From Acanthosoma haemorrhoidale (taxonomy: Eukaryota; Arthropoda; Insecta; Hemiptera; Acanthosomatidae), in assembly GCA_930367205.1 (NCBI GenBank), contig OV884009.1, positions 80,559,189 to 80,623,188 on the forward strand: a DNA stretch of 64,000 nt, given 5' to 3'. Below are positions 22,101-30,789 of this stretch, piece after piece. The notes beneath the pieces are model-generated. The model saw only the letters and a list, made by a program, of their open reading frames with translations, was not told the DNA's origin and searched no databases. Every line of letters starts with the position of its first letter. Position 1 is the first letter of the stretch. The position numbers and the translations under genes were made by a program.

Positions 22101-23977
22101 ACCCCCAGGCTATGAGGCACCTCAATATATATGGGCAATATGTTTCTGTTACACATTTTGTAGTCAAAATATTATTTCTATGTTTTAGTGTTTTAAAAAG
22201 TGGTCGTTTAGTGGAATCTCCAGTTGATTCTCAAAAAGATTCTTCATCTAAAATAGCTGATAAGTCAACCTCAGTTATGATCCCTAAGAGGTCTTCGAGA
22301 GCTATAAATTCTAGAAGGTAAGAGTAAATTGTCTTAGTTGAGGGACATTATAAATTGAATGTAAGAGGTAGTTAATTGTTATTTTAATGCTCTATCATTC
22401 ACCCTTGTAAAATAGAGCATAGCAAGATAACCATTCACTTAATAATTTTGTATAAATTTTCTTTTAAAATATAAATCAATTCTTAACTAACTTAATTCAA
22501 TGCTTTATTGCAATTTTATGCATGAAACTACATAAAAAATGGAGTCTTATGCCACCAACTGCATTTTTCTTATTTCACTGCCAAGCTATGAATTTTTAGA
22601 AGGGGGGCATAAAACCTGATTTCCTCCACTTCAACCCAATATTTTCGTAATCGGTATTAAATTTCCTGTAGACTAGTTAACTTTTACTTTTGAAAATGAC
22701 TGCAATAGTAGCTCAAAACTTTTACTTTTAAAAATTTTAATTTCTGAAAAACTTCTGGAAACTCATTACATACCCCAAAATATTTGTTTTTTAATAAGCT
22801 TTTGAATGGTCCACTCAAGATATCAATTCCGATTTAAATTTAGGAGAAATGTTAGTGAGAATGTGAAATACAGTATATCTTTGAAACTGCTGTGCTTTGT
22901 AAGAATGCATTTATTGATCATAACTCTACTTGTTGCAATTATCTAAATATTGTGGGCGGATTTAACTTTAGTTAGTCGTTACATTGACTGGGACCACAAA
23001 CCTAGAGTACAGTAATGTACTGTATGATTTTTGTAGCAGGAGTGCATTTGCTATACGCCTCAAGTACCTTCAGTAATTGCTGTGCTGCCTCTTCATGACT
23101 TAATGTGCCATACAAAAAGTAATGAGAATTGTTGTTTATCTTAAAAAATTTTTTTTTCATCGATAGCAATTTTGTCCCATACCCGTCAAAGAAATCCCCC
23201 TCAGATATAATACACCTGTGCTAACGCTTTTTCCAATCTTCAAAGTACTTTCCAAACTCACTTTTCAATGTAGATCTTAGCTCCTTCAGCAATTCTTCTT
23301 CTATCTCATCAATGGTGTCAAAACGTCCATTCAAGATTTTCGGGAACAAAAAGAAGTTGCAGGAAGCCATGTCCGGCGAATACGGTGGCTGAGATAACAC
23401 AACAGTGTTGTTTTTTTGCTAAAAAATTACGAACAATCAATGAGGTGTGAGCGAGAGCCTTATCGTGAGCAATTTCCACGAATTGTTTTGCCACAATTCC
23501 GGTCGTTTCGCTTCACATAAATGGCACATTAATTTCAAGTAATATACTTTATTGAACAAAGATCTTCTGGCAGGAACTCATGATGCACTACACCATTGAA
23601 ATAGAAAAAAAAAGTGATTACGAAATTCTCGTTACTTTTTGATCAAACCTCGTACATCTTTTTAAAATTTAAGTTTATCTTTGTTAAATTAAATAAAGTT
23701 TACTTAAATGTTTATTCACTTAAATTTTCTTTATATCTATCCACCAACTAAAAATTATTTATCTTTGACCCTTTTATTTTGAGGAGTGTATATTAGTTAT
23801 ATTACATCAAATATTTATTTTTTCAAAGATGAAAATGAATTATTAAGTGCATCAATTTGAATAAAATTTTACTATTAACATTTTCATGAACTACTAAATT
23901 TAAATTTAATATATGTTTGCTCTACAGTTTTGTTTTGATTTAACATTATTATTTTTAGTGCTCAGCCTTTTTCATGA
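1101..23977 (+). CDS. Cdc14: Cdc14 dual-specificity phosphatase, 3' ten exons
   Basis: Dual-specificity (tyrosine/serine-proline) phosphatase of the Cdc14 family, a cell-cycle, cilium and centrosome regulator. Exons, deduced from AG/GT sites and continuous frame: 1101-1180, 4185-4314, 6678-6765, 6845-7075, 14411-14549, 18316-18568, 20274-20404, 20487-20618, 22189-22317, 23959-23977 (stop TGA at 23975). They sum to 1,332 nt, an exact 444 codons. Recognisable family blocks are [42 protein letters not shown], the WPD-loop-like block [10 protein letters not shown] (general acid Asp), and the catalytic P-loop HCKAGLGRTG (nucleophile Cys, Arg), which is split by intron 4. The C-terminal tail after about 18568 is basic, Ser-rich and poorly conserved, as usual in the family. 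The N-terminal part (roughly the first 100 residues) lies left of the window. No frame break is seen, so the gene looks functional. Confidence 0.95.
1973..3265 (+). mobile_element. mariner transposon, degenerate full-length copy
   Basis: Tc1/mariner element of about 1.29 kb, the usual mariner length, in Cdc14 intron 1. The left end TACAAGGTTTGAT..AAGTAATGAGAC is an imperfect inverse of the right end GTTACGTTTTGATCAAACTTCGTA, and both fit the terminal repeat TACGAGGTTTGATCAAAAAGTAA of the second copy at 23111. Transposase remnants include the helix-turn-helix region near 2300-2510 ([17 protein letters not shown], a mariner DNA-binding pattern) and the catalytic-domain block [13 protein letters not shown] around 3000-3045. 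The frame is broken by stops and by the insert at 2675-2730, so the copy is inactive. Confidence 0.85.
2675..2730 (-). mobile_element. 56-bp poly(A)-tailed retroposed fragment inside mariner
   Basis: On the - strand this is a short GC-rich segment (CCCGTTAGAGGCTCAGCCTC and flanks) ending in an A15 tail, seen as T15 at 2675-2689. It is bracketed by perfect 12-bp direct repeats AAAAGCCAAGAC at 2663-2674 and 2731-2742, which are the target-site duplication. This is a severely 5'-truncated LINE or SINE copy made by target-primed reverse transcription. The parent family is not identifiable from 40 bp. Confidence 0.85.
3707..3785 (+). repeat. tRNA-like segment (SINE head or tRNA relic)
   Basis: A-box-like GGATAGTTCAGGTGGAAGAG, an anticodon-arm-like CCTGACTGGAGATCAGG, B-box-like AGTTCAAAT, then a T-rich pol III terminator-like run. 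The acceptor and T stems do not pair well, so it is not a functional tRNA gene. Confidence 0.45.
4740..6430 (-). mobile_element. LINE (Jockey-like) endonuclease/linker fragment, antisense
   Basis: Non-LTR retrotransposon remnant in Cdc14 intron 2, antisense to the host gene. Several frames on the - strand give LINE-like peptides. The clearest is [20 protein letters not shown] with [20 protein letters not shown] (5360-5525), the post-endonuclease linker seen in Jockey/CR1-type ORF2 proteins. The 5800-6430 part is probably endonuclease. The reverse transcriptase part is not present here. Stops and frameshifts throughout. Sequence of 5080-5250 resembles 21040-21200, so both belong to one family. 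Confidence 0.6.
7190..7515. repeat. Local direct duplication in Cdc14 intron 4
   Basis: Two diverged copies of a ~120-bp block, about 7200-7325 and 7393-7510, share CTGTAAATTTTGTC, ATGCAAATCCTTTT and ATCAGTTTTTAACAA with a period near 190 bp. No coding potential. Confidence 0.55.
7757..7828 (+). repeat. tRNA-like segment
   Basis: A-box-like GTAGCTTGGTGGTTAATG and B-box-like GGGTTTGATTCCC with tRNA-like spacing, followed by CTCTTTT. A tRNA-derived SINE head or relic; no good anticodon arm. Confidence 0.4.
8445..10135 (-). mobile_element. LINE (Jockey-like) reverse transcriptase fragment, antisense
   Basis: Degenerate ORF2 3' half of a non-LTR retrotransposon in Cdc14 intron 4. On the - strand, in order: palm motif A remnant FTKAFDTL (about 10090); a GSILSPLLF-like stretch; the catalytic motif FHFYADDT at about 9820-9842; EELNRIKPW; then the Jockey-type C-terminal block [19 protein letters not shown] near 9430-9470. 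The 3' end is at about 8445-8475, where an A-rich tail is read as AAAAAAACTTTATTCTGGGGC on the + strand. The same tail occurs at 28665. Broken by stops and frameshifts. Confidence 0.75.
10605..10811 (-). repeat. copia LTR (3' LTR of the - strand copy)
   Basis: Reverse complement of the LTR at 12319-12526. Shared blocks include AACATCATTTATT, TGTTTATTGGTTGTGTGTATG, GATGTCATCATGGAGTC and ATGATTAAAGTCAG. Ends read TGTTAAAG and TGAACA in LTR orientation, fitting TG..CA. Confidence 0.75.
10605..12318 (-). mobile_element. Ty1/copia retrotransposon 3' part, antisense
   Basis: Copia pol 3' half with its 3' LTR, on the - strand. The LTR is at about 10605-10811. RNase H is readable around 10980-11300: [32 protein letters not shown], then a broken dipeptide-rich segment matching [10 protein letters not shown], and [19 protein letters not shown]. 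Reverse transcriptase thumb/connection remnants extend to about 12300 (a [13 protein letters not shown] block near 11815, matching the copia LLYVDD region). Frameshifts and stops throughout. It ends abruptly against the LTR of the + strand copia copy. Confidence 0.75.
12319..12526 (+). repeat. copia LTR (5' LTR of the + strand copy)
   Basis: Starts TGTTGAGGTACAAACATC and ends CCTGAACA. It is followed by GGTTATGGATCC, resembling the initiator-Met-tRNA-derived primer binding site used by copia. Inverted relative to the copy at 10605-10811. Confidence 0.75.
12319..14395 (+). mobile_element. Ty1/copia retrotransposon 5' part, degenerate
   Basis: 5' LTR, then a gag start at about 12621-12880 ([20 protein letters not shown], matching the copia gag pattern of LNxxNYxxWKxRM). 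After an unmatched stretch (12900-13600) comes a clear CCHC zinc knuckle at 13633-13674, [14 protein letters not shown]. Next are a protease remnant ([14 protein letters not shown], matching WLxDSGATxH), the pre-integrase block [13 protein letters not shown] (about 13990-14030) and an integrase start [12 protein letters not shown] (14215-14250). There is no RT and no 3' LTR; the copy is truncated just before the Cdc14 exon at 14411. Stops and shifts make it inactive. Confidence 0.75.
15022..15923. mobile_element. Foldback structure with ~120-bp inverted arms
   Basis: The arm at 15022-15142 is the imperfect reverse complement of 15806-15923. Matching blocks are AAATCGTTT.TATTACTTTTA, TTACTTCAAAAAATGG and AAATTTACTATG. 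The 660-bp centre shows no transposase. It is probably a non-autonomous DNA element or an inverted duplication in Cdc14 intron 5. I could not identify the exact ends or a target duplication. Confidence 0.6.
17180..17720 (-). mobile_element. LINE reverse transcriptase fragment (RTE/CR1-like), antisense
   Basis: On the - strand, positions about 17410-17230 read [19 protein letters not shown], the palm motif A of RTE/CR1-type reverse transcriptases, followed by the expected IPYKLMV and SDLTEQ blocks. Upstream peptides (17530-17700) match the preceding RT region. Broken by stops. A different family from the Jockey-like copies. Confidence 0.65.
18740..19110 (-). mobile_element. LINE ORF2 C-terminal fragment, antisense
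   Basis: The - strand reads [20 protein letters not shown] then [20 protein letters not shown], matching the last part of Jockey-type ORF2 (TLHxDLxIPxIxD..). Located between Cdc14 exons 6 and 7. Confidence 0.5.
19442..19500 (-). repeat. tRNA-like segment
   Basis: On the - strand: CCACTATACTGAGGAGATCACAGG followed by the B-box-like GGCTCAAGTCCTGATCG. A degenerate tRNA-derived element. Confidence 0.35.
19850..20190 (+). mobile_element. LINE endonuclease remnant
   Basis: The + strand ends with [14 protein letters not shown] near 20155-20200, resembling the SDHxxI motif of LINE APE endonucleases, after SLxNCNLYSS-like sequence. Short and broken; a weak call. Confidence 0.35.
20730..20945 (-). 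mobile_element. LINE reverse transcriptase remnant, antisense
   Basis: The - strand at about 20945-20880 reads [17 protein letters not shown], the RT palm motif pattern FxDxxKAFDxVxRxxLW. Further on, [11 protein letters not shown] matches a LINE linker. Overlaps no exon; in the intron after 20618. Confidence 0.5.
20946..21900 (-). mobile_element. LINE (Jockey-like) linker fragment, antisense
   Basis: The same family as 4740-6430, shown by nucleotide similarity of 21040-21200 to 5080-5250 and of the GGTCAAAAGAGGTGAAGG region to 5590-5640. No open frame remains. In the intron between the duplicated Cdc14 exons. Confidence 0.5.
23111..23654 (-). mobile_element. mariner, internally deleted copy
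   Basis: A 544-bp mariner relic in the last Cdc14 intron, on the - strand. The 5' end (right) has an intact terminal repeat, TACGAGGTTTGATCAAAAAGTAACGAGAA. The left repeat has lost its inner CGAGGTTTGATC. The transposase 3' part remains, with a [15 protein letters not shown] block near 23350-23390 and WKKR near 23220. The N-terminal two thirds are deleted. Closely related to the copy at 1973. Confidence 0.85.
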
Positions 23978-26290
23978 GGGAAATGAAGAATTGCAGTTAA
24001 TTCTACTACAACTATGCTGCACCCTACATTATATGTATTAGATACATATTACAAAACAAATATTTAGATAACAGAAATAACCAATAGCTTAAGAATAAAT
24101 ATTGATGATATTTGGCTGGAGGGGAAAATAAAGAAATGCTACAATTAACAAATGAAAATGTTTAAATTTATCTTTTTTTCAATCAAGAAGAAAATGGAAA
24201 CAAATCTTGAGAACTGGTTATTCTTAAAGTACATCAATAGAAGTTACTTTAGTGATGTGGTATCAATTATTAAAATCTCAAAATCATATTCCTTATTTTA
24301 TTATTTCATGTCAGCCAAGGAGTTTAAATTTTTAGTTTTAGTTTTTAATAGTATTTTCATTGTTACTTTTAATTTACAAAATTTTTATTTATTTTTATTA
24401 TGTTTGATGAAGTGCAAAATTGTTCTTTTCTTAATAAGCATAACATAAAAAAAGAATGAAATGAAGGTAGCTAGATATTTGGAGATATTAAAATCAATTA
24501 GAGGAAACAGGTTTACACAAACTAACTGTTCTAACTTGTTTCATTATTTTCATAACCACCACTTTGCAATATGTATACTCTCACATAGCACTGGACTGTG
24601 TAATAATTATTGTGCCTCATATTAAAATATTTTATCTTTTTATAAATAATATTTTAGTATTGAATATAGAAAATTAACTTATTAATGTATGATATAAATT
24701 CCTTATGTGCTTTCTTTTAATTTAAGTTGTAGTGTTATTTGTATCATTAGACCAAGAATTTATATGGACTTGTTGACTAAATCACAATCTAGTTGACATT
24801 CAAAAGAAATGATTCAATATGGCTAAATGATTATGATATAAAACAAGCAAGCTTAGTGATAAAAATAATTTTATATTTTTAGTCTGAGCTCTAATATAGT
24901 ATGCACAATTTTCATTACCAATAACACATTTGTATGATTAATTAGACATTAAGATTAAGTATTTTATTATATTGGTTTGCAGTTAAAGTTATGGTCTGTG
25001 TTGAATTGTTATTGTTTACACAGTTATATAAGCAAAAAAATTTTAAAATACTTGTTATATTGTGAAAATTCTGTATGCTTCATTTATTCAACTTCAATGA
25101 ATCCCTAAATAAATTGTCAATTTTAATAACATTGCAATGTAATTTGAATATATATTTTTGTATTAAATCCTACTCTTATTTTTATCGTTTACCTACTTAT
25201 GAAGCCATTTGTGAATTATAAGGGCACATATTTGTAAATTTTGTAAATGTATATTTTTGATAATCATTTACCTTTCAGAAATAGTGCACATACGAACGCT
25301 CTGGATTATTCCAAGTTTAATTCAATATAAAAAATTGTTATTAGCATAATTATTTCTGTTTTACTTTTTATAACCATGATTGTGTAGAATAAGTTGATTT
25401 AAGTTTTAAAAGTTGTGTAGAAAATGTTGAGGTTTGATAAAGTAAATTGTATGTTGTTGATAAATCATCTATTTATTATATAATAGTTTAATTAATTTTA
25501 AGATAGTGAAATCTCAATTAATTAAACAATAGTAATACTTATTAAAAATGCTAATTATTTTGCTCTTTTCATTTGTTATGAATTATGTCACAATGCATAA
25601 GAAAAAAAATTTTGTCCATTCCATTAGGCCAGGCCCTTAGGTAAGTGAAGGGAAGTCCGTGCCAAATATTTCCCAACATGCAAAGTGTTTAACATCACTT
25701 CACAGGATGTTATAATTTTTTTAATTGACCAACTAACCAGTTTAGAGAGTAAATGGACTACTTGTGTGCTAAACCTAATGGAAAATACTTTAGTTGGGTT
25801 AATTATTAGTTATTTATTTAATATAGATTATTCAAAAGTTCCCATTTGCAATTAATTTTTCAACCAAATGCTTTACGTAAGATACTTTTTTGTTTAGAAA
25901 TATTTTTATTTTTATCAACGTGTTTTAAGCTTATTTTCCATGTGCTGAACTGTAATTATCAGTTTTAGATTAACAAATAAGTGACTTAAGTAAGCAAGCT
26001 AGATTATTATTTGAATGTGTTTGTCTATAGAGATAATATTATGTTGAAACTACTATATTAACTTAATATTACGAAATAATAGTTGAATATTTGATTGTTA
26101 GTATTAAAAGTTATAAATTATTATTAATTTTTAGTCATAAAAAATGATCATTTTGTTCATGTTCACATATTTCATCTGGCATAGTTTTTTAACAAAATTA
26201 TTAACCTTTTAAAAAAAATTAAAAATTACTGAATGGTTTATGAATTGATTAACTTTTATTGGTACTATTCTTAGCTTGTAAATCAATTGG
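23978..26290. other. Cdc14 3' flank; AT-rich, no gene seen
   Basis: Probably starts with the Cdc14 3' UTR. AATAAA-type signals occur (for example near 24126 and 24096), but none can be chosen. Short open frames here (such as 24152-24448) are low-complexity AT-rich chance frames. Confidence 0.55.
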
Positions 26291-26299
26291 TATCATGTA

Positions 26300-27945
26300 C
26301 AGTCATACCCTTTGCACAACCCCACATATCGCGAATTCGATACAACACATTATTTTTAAAATGACAAACACATAGTTACATTATACTACCAATGTCAATT
26401 CTTTGAATGGGAATTGGGTTTAGTACCACTACGCACCCGCATAAGTCTAGGATATTTTTCCTAGAAAACCATTAACTCCTCCCCCTTTAATTGTTTTCTA
26501 AACATTGGGAATAAGTTTTTCTTTCAGTTTAGTTCAAACAGTCAGTTAAAAGGGATGTAAAAATGTGTGCTGATAAAAGGTCTAAGTTAGTTAAACTTAA
26601 TTCCTTGACATTAGAAATTAAAATGAAAATTTTAAATAGAATGGAATCGGGTGTTGGTGGAACAGAAGTCGATGGGAGTTAAACATATCGTAGTCGACTG
26701 TTTGTCCTGAAAATGAAAAAATATTTTGCTATCCAGCCAGTGCACACGTATATCTATTACTGCTACAAAAGTGAAACAGTCTAGATCCTCTATCATGGAA
26801 AAAATGGAACACCTTTTATCTGATTAAGTTGAAGACAAAGACATAAACCAGCGGCAAATGTCTTTAAGCCAGGTTCTTATCATGGTTAAAGATAAGGCCC
26901 TGTTTGATGACATTAAAAAAAGGAGGAAGAATTTTCGACCATGGTATTCAAAGCAACTAGAGGCTGGTTTGATCAATTCAAACCTTCACAGCTCAACTTC
27001 AAGGTGAATCAGCCAATACCATCATGGAAGCAGCTAATGAATATCCTTCCACATTTAAGGATTTGGTGAACAGGCGAAACTATCCCCCTTACTTTGTTTT
27101 CAATGTGGATGTGACAGGGCTGTTTTGGAAAAAGTTATCTTCACATACTTTTGATTCAAAAAATGAGCGCCAGGCCCCTGGCTTCCAAACGGCCAAGGAT
27201 CGGCCTACACTTTTATGCTATGGGGGTAATGCCAGCGGAGATTTGAAATTAAAACCTCTTTTGGTTTACCACTGAAAAACCACAAGCGATGACATTTTAT
27301 AAAAAAAAAAAGGTTTACCCATCATATGGACGTCAAACAAGAAGGCATGGGTAACAATGGCTGGGTTAAATGATTGATTCTCAACCATTTCATCTCCCAA
27401 GTGAAAAAATATTGTGAGGAGATTGACTTATAACATAAAGCCCTATTAGTTCTGGATAATGCACCAGGACATGTTGTTACCTTGGAAAGCCTCCAAACTG
27501 ATTTTCCTGTCAAAGTTGTGGTTCTTCCCCCCCAATACATCATTACTGCAGCCTACGGATCGAGGAGCAATCGCTGCATTTAAGGCTTTTTACTTGCACC
27601 GTACATTTAGCCGATTAATTTGTGAAACAGATTCAGACGAGCAGTTATTGAAAGAATGATGGACAAGAACAAGACATCATCAAATTGCAAAAATAAGAAC
27701 TGATTGTTCCTTTTGAAACGCCGCGAATTTTGTCAACTAAAATTTTTCAGGAAGGTTTAATATTAATTCAAACAGGCTTAAACCTCCTAGAGCAAAATAA
27801 AGTTGACTGGGAGAGAATCGCAAAAGTCGGAATAGATTGCTATCAACTGCTACATAATGGTAGAAAACGAAAAGCATCACAACCAACTCTACTCACATAT
27901 TTCAAAAAGGTTGCAATTGAAAAACCTCAACCTGTAGTTCTGTAA
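26300..27945 (+). mobile_element. Tigger/pogo transposon with broken transposase
   Basis: Left end ACAGTCATACCCTTTGCAC with CGCGAATTCGAT, matching Tigger-type terminal sequence. The transposase is readable in several frames. A CENP-B-like N-terminal helix-turn-helix (LEIKMKILNRMESG, about 26600-26650) is followed by the second HTH block (VFKATRGWFDQF, about 26945). The DDE/DDD catalytic domain has FNVDVTGLFWKK (first Asp, 27101-27135), NASGDLKLKPLLVYH, VLDNAPGH (second Asp, about 27450) and PPNTSLLQPTDRGAI (third Asp, about 27555). The C-terminal tail ends near 27945. Numerous stops and shifts. The right terminal repeat was not found. Confidence 0.85.
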
Positions 27946-27989
27946 TAAGATTTCTATACATTTTATAGATAACAAGAAATTTATTTATG

Positions 27990-28650
27990 ATTATTTAGAC
28001 AGGAATTATTCTCAGTATATGCTTTGTGAAGGTCATATTATGAATTAATTTCTTACCTTATCTTAGTAACATGTGAAGAATTTCAAAACACAAAAGTGTT
28101 AAAACATTTCCTAGTATTTTTATTTTTTTTAATTGAGGAATTATAAGTGAAGCATCATATTATTGTATATTACGTACTGCAACCCATTGATGAGTCTCAA
28201 CTTACTCTAGCAGCAATCACCAGCCAGGGATATCTGTTTAGCCTAACGAAACCTCCCAAGTGCTTTTACCATTGCTAAATCTGGCTCAATTAAACAAAGG
28301 GAAAGGTCCTTATTTTTTCACATTCATTATCCATTTTCAAATGGTTGCTCTTATATTCTTCTGAGTATTTAACTTTTGACTATTAATATTCTATTTTCTA
28401 CCTCGGTTGTCATCTAAGGCTCTGAACTGTGAGGACTGATTGGATTATTCTTTAGCTGCAACATGCTACTGATACAAGCAAATTTATCACCCCAACTTGC
28501 TTTCACTGAGATTTGATCTACCTCTCACGACAGTTCTTTTCTGCTCAAGTCAATCTGCTTCTACAGTCGCTGCCAGGCTACTTACGTAAAGATCTGAATT
28601 TTTATGAAAAGAAAATTACTTCATAATTTTACAAATATTCGTGGTTGCTT
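27990..28650. other. No gene recognised
   Basis: Mixed AT-rich sequence between the Tigger relic and the LINE; 28180-28320 is somewhat GC-richer but unassigned. Confidence 0.5.
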
Positions 28651-28659
28651 AAATAAATA

Positions 28660-30480
28660 AATAGAAAAAAAAATCTTTATTCTGGGGCCAAGTCCCCTTT
28701 GAATAATAACAAAGTACAAATAAAGAATCGATTCGCAAAAACAAATATAAAAAAAAATTAAGAAATCTTTCACAGCATTCTATTAAATAAATTCATAGAT
28801 GGAACGTTTTATAAATATCAGGCAATAAGAGAAAGTCTTTAAATAAAAGTAAAACAAAGAAAATAATACCTATGAAATAGCATAAACAATAGTAAAAAAT
28901 ACAGAAGGTACAAATAAAACATTTGGATATAAACAGCAAAAATTAATTAAAAGCCTGATAGTTCCCAAGCTAGCTAACAACTATCAGTTGGGGTGGTTAG
29001 GTTTCTTAGGATGAAGCTTGGCCGATAGGAGAGAGAATTTTAGAGAGGTGGAGAAAGCTAGAAAGGAACAGTCAAATGCTGCAGTTTTGTGGGGAGGAGT
29101 TGTTTAAAGTTTAAGGAGATGGGATCTTGTGTTCTGAGAGCAGACTAAGGATTTGAACTGTAGAATATTGTATATATATATAAGGAGGGTGATGAGAATT
29201 TTGGAAATATTAACCTTTGAAGGAAACAGCCGCCACTAAGTGTAGAAATAGATCGCTGTCTGGAAATCAAGGAGATATGCTGGTTCTTCGATCAATAAAG
29301 GAATAGTAAAAGAATATAGAAAAAAGGAAGAGAATCATTTGCAATATTCCCAATACCACCATTAGGTGTATACCCTTATGTTAATTTAATGTGGTTCTTA
29401 CTCTAATAAACAAAAAATATTAGTTGTAGCCACATATGGTGAGTATTCTCTCTACTAGATAGATAATTCTGTTTACCAAATACATTCTTCTGGATTATGA
29501 ATATTGTAAACAAAATAACTTAAAAACAGAGGTGACAATGAAATTTTCCCTGTATCGAATTAAGTTAAAATTATGAACTGTACGATAGATATTGTATCTA
29601 TTAGAAAGGTGATTTGAATTGATGGTTTGGAACAGGGATGAACCGAGAAAGTATTGTCCATGGAAGAAGGGGAAGAGCAATTGTAACTTGGCATGGACAT
29701 CGGAGTCCTGAGGAGAAATCTAATGTAACAGTTCATGATTCACTTCAACTCATCCCAATTCCTACTGAGATACCCCCATATACCATAACCACACTATGAG
29801 AGCAATGGAATAGTTTAAGGGTACCTATTGACCATTAGTATATATGTTAGTTCTTGCAGAGACTTAGGTTAATGGTGGACTAGAAAGTGACAGGATGGTT
29901 ATAAAGGTAATAAAAATCAGTAAAGGATCTGAGGAGGGATTTGGAACCTGTAACATTAGCCGAGTTTTTACAGAATTTAACCTTAATTTGTTCTTGTTTG
30001 CCCAGGAATGATTCTATCTAGGTCTTCCAGAATCTTGCCAAACTCAGAGGAAGAAATAAGTTTGTAAATTTATGAGTCAGTGTAAAGGGGATGGAAACAA
30101 TGTTATGTTGAATGGATTTGTGAAGATCGTTCGTATAGGAAATAAAAATAAGAGGAAAAATACTCAATCTCTATACTACGCCCAAGAACAGAGTAAGGGG
30201 AGCGGATATCAGATGATAATGGATAGCAACTGCTTGTATTCGGTGTCTTGTGTAAAGTTGAAACAAAATTATTAAAACCAGTGAATAGAGCTATTGGAAA
30301 AGACTAATGATTTTGGAAAGGGAGATTGTGTGGTCTATGGTATCAGATGCTTTGGATAAATCTAGGAGCATTAGTTCTGATATTTCATTTGTTGATAAAT
30401 AGTGATATGAACTAGTCGGGATTGTGAAAAGTAGCTGGGACAGAAACCAGATTGGAAAGGATAGAAGAGAAGTATAATCA
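28660..30480 (-). mobile_element. LINE (Jockey-like), antisense copy with 3' tail
   Basis: The 3' tail at 28665-28730 (AAAATCTTTATTCTGGGGCC on the + strand) is shared with the copy at 8445. The far end, near 30310-30370 on the - strand, reads LDLSKASDTIDHTI, the RT palm motif A. Intermediate frames are broken. It ends at about 30480. Confidence 0.65.
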
Positions 30481-30557
30481 AGGGACCTATTTACAACAAT
30501 ATTAATGCAAAATCAAACATTGCTATTCATAAAGAAGCTAATCAAAATGTTGAATAC

Positions 30558-30725
30558 AACTAAATTCACAGGAAACCTTTTACACCTACCTTATACTCCT
30601 AAATTTTACAAATTAATTACGTAACAAACTTGATCTTATACTACTAAATTCACAGGAAACCTATTTACACCTATTGTATACTCCTAAATTTTACAAATAT
30701 TTCTTAGGTTTGTTCACTAAACATC
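30558..30725. repeat. Two-copy ~84-bp tandem repeat
   Basis: The units start at about 30558 and 30642 and share ACTAAATTCACAGGAAACC and ATACTCCTAAATTTTACAAAT. It lies between the LINE and the gypsy relic; possibly LTR-derived but unassigned. Confidence 0.6.
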
Positions 30726-30789
30726 CTTACTTAGTAACATAGTTACTTCAATATCATTGGGATTAATTGCAGTGTCTAATGTGAAGCGT

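Larger units (their letters stand above)
20487..22317 (+). other. Cdc14: Tandemly duplicated phase-2 exons in the Cdc14 tail
   Basis: Exons 20487-20618 (132 nt) and 22189-22317 (129 nt) are both phase 2-2. Their peptides align along their length: [16 protein letters not shown] with [13 protein letters not shown], then [12 protein letters not shown] with [13 protein letters not shown]. Both end in the same donor context (tagaaggta). Skipping or including either one keeps the reading frame. This looks like an exon duplication; alternative use is an inference. Confidence 0.75.
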
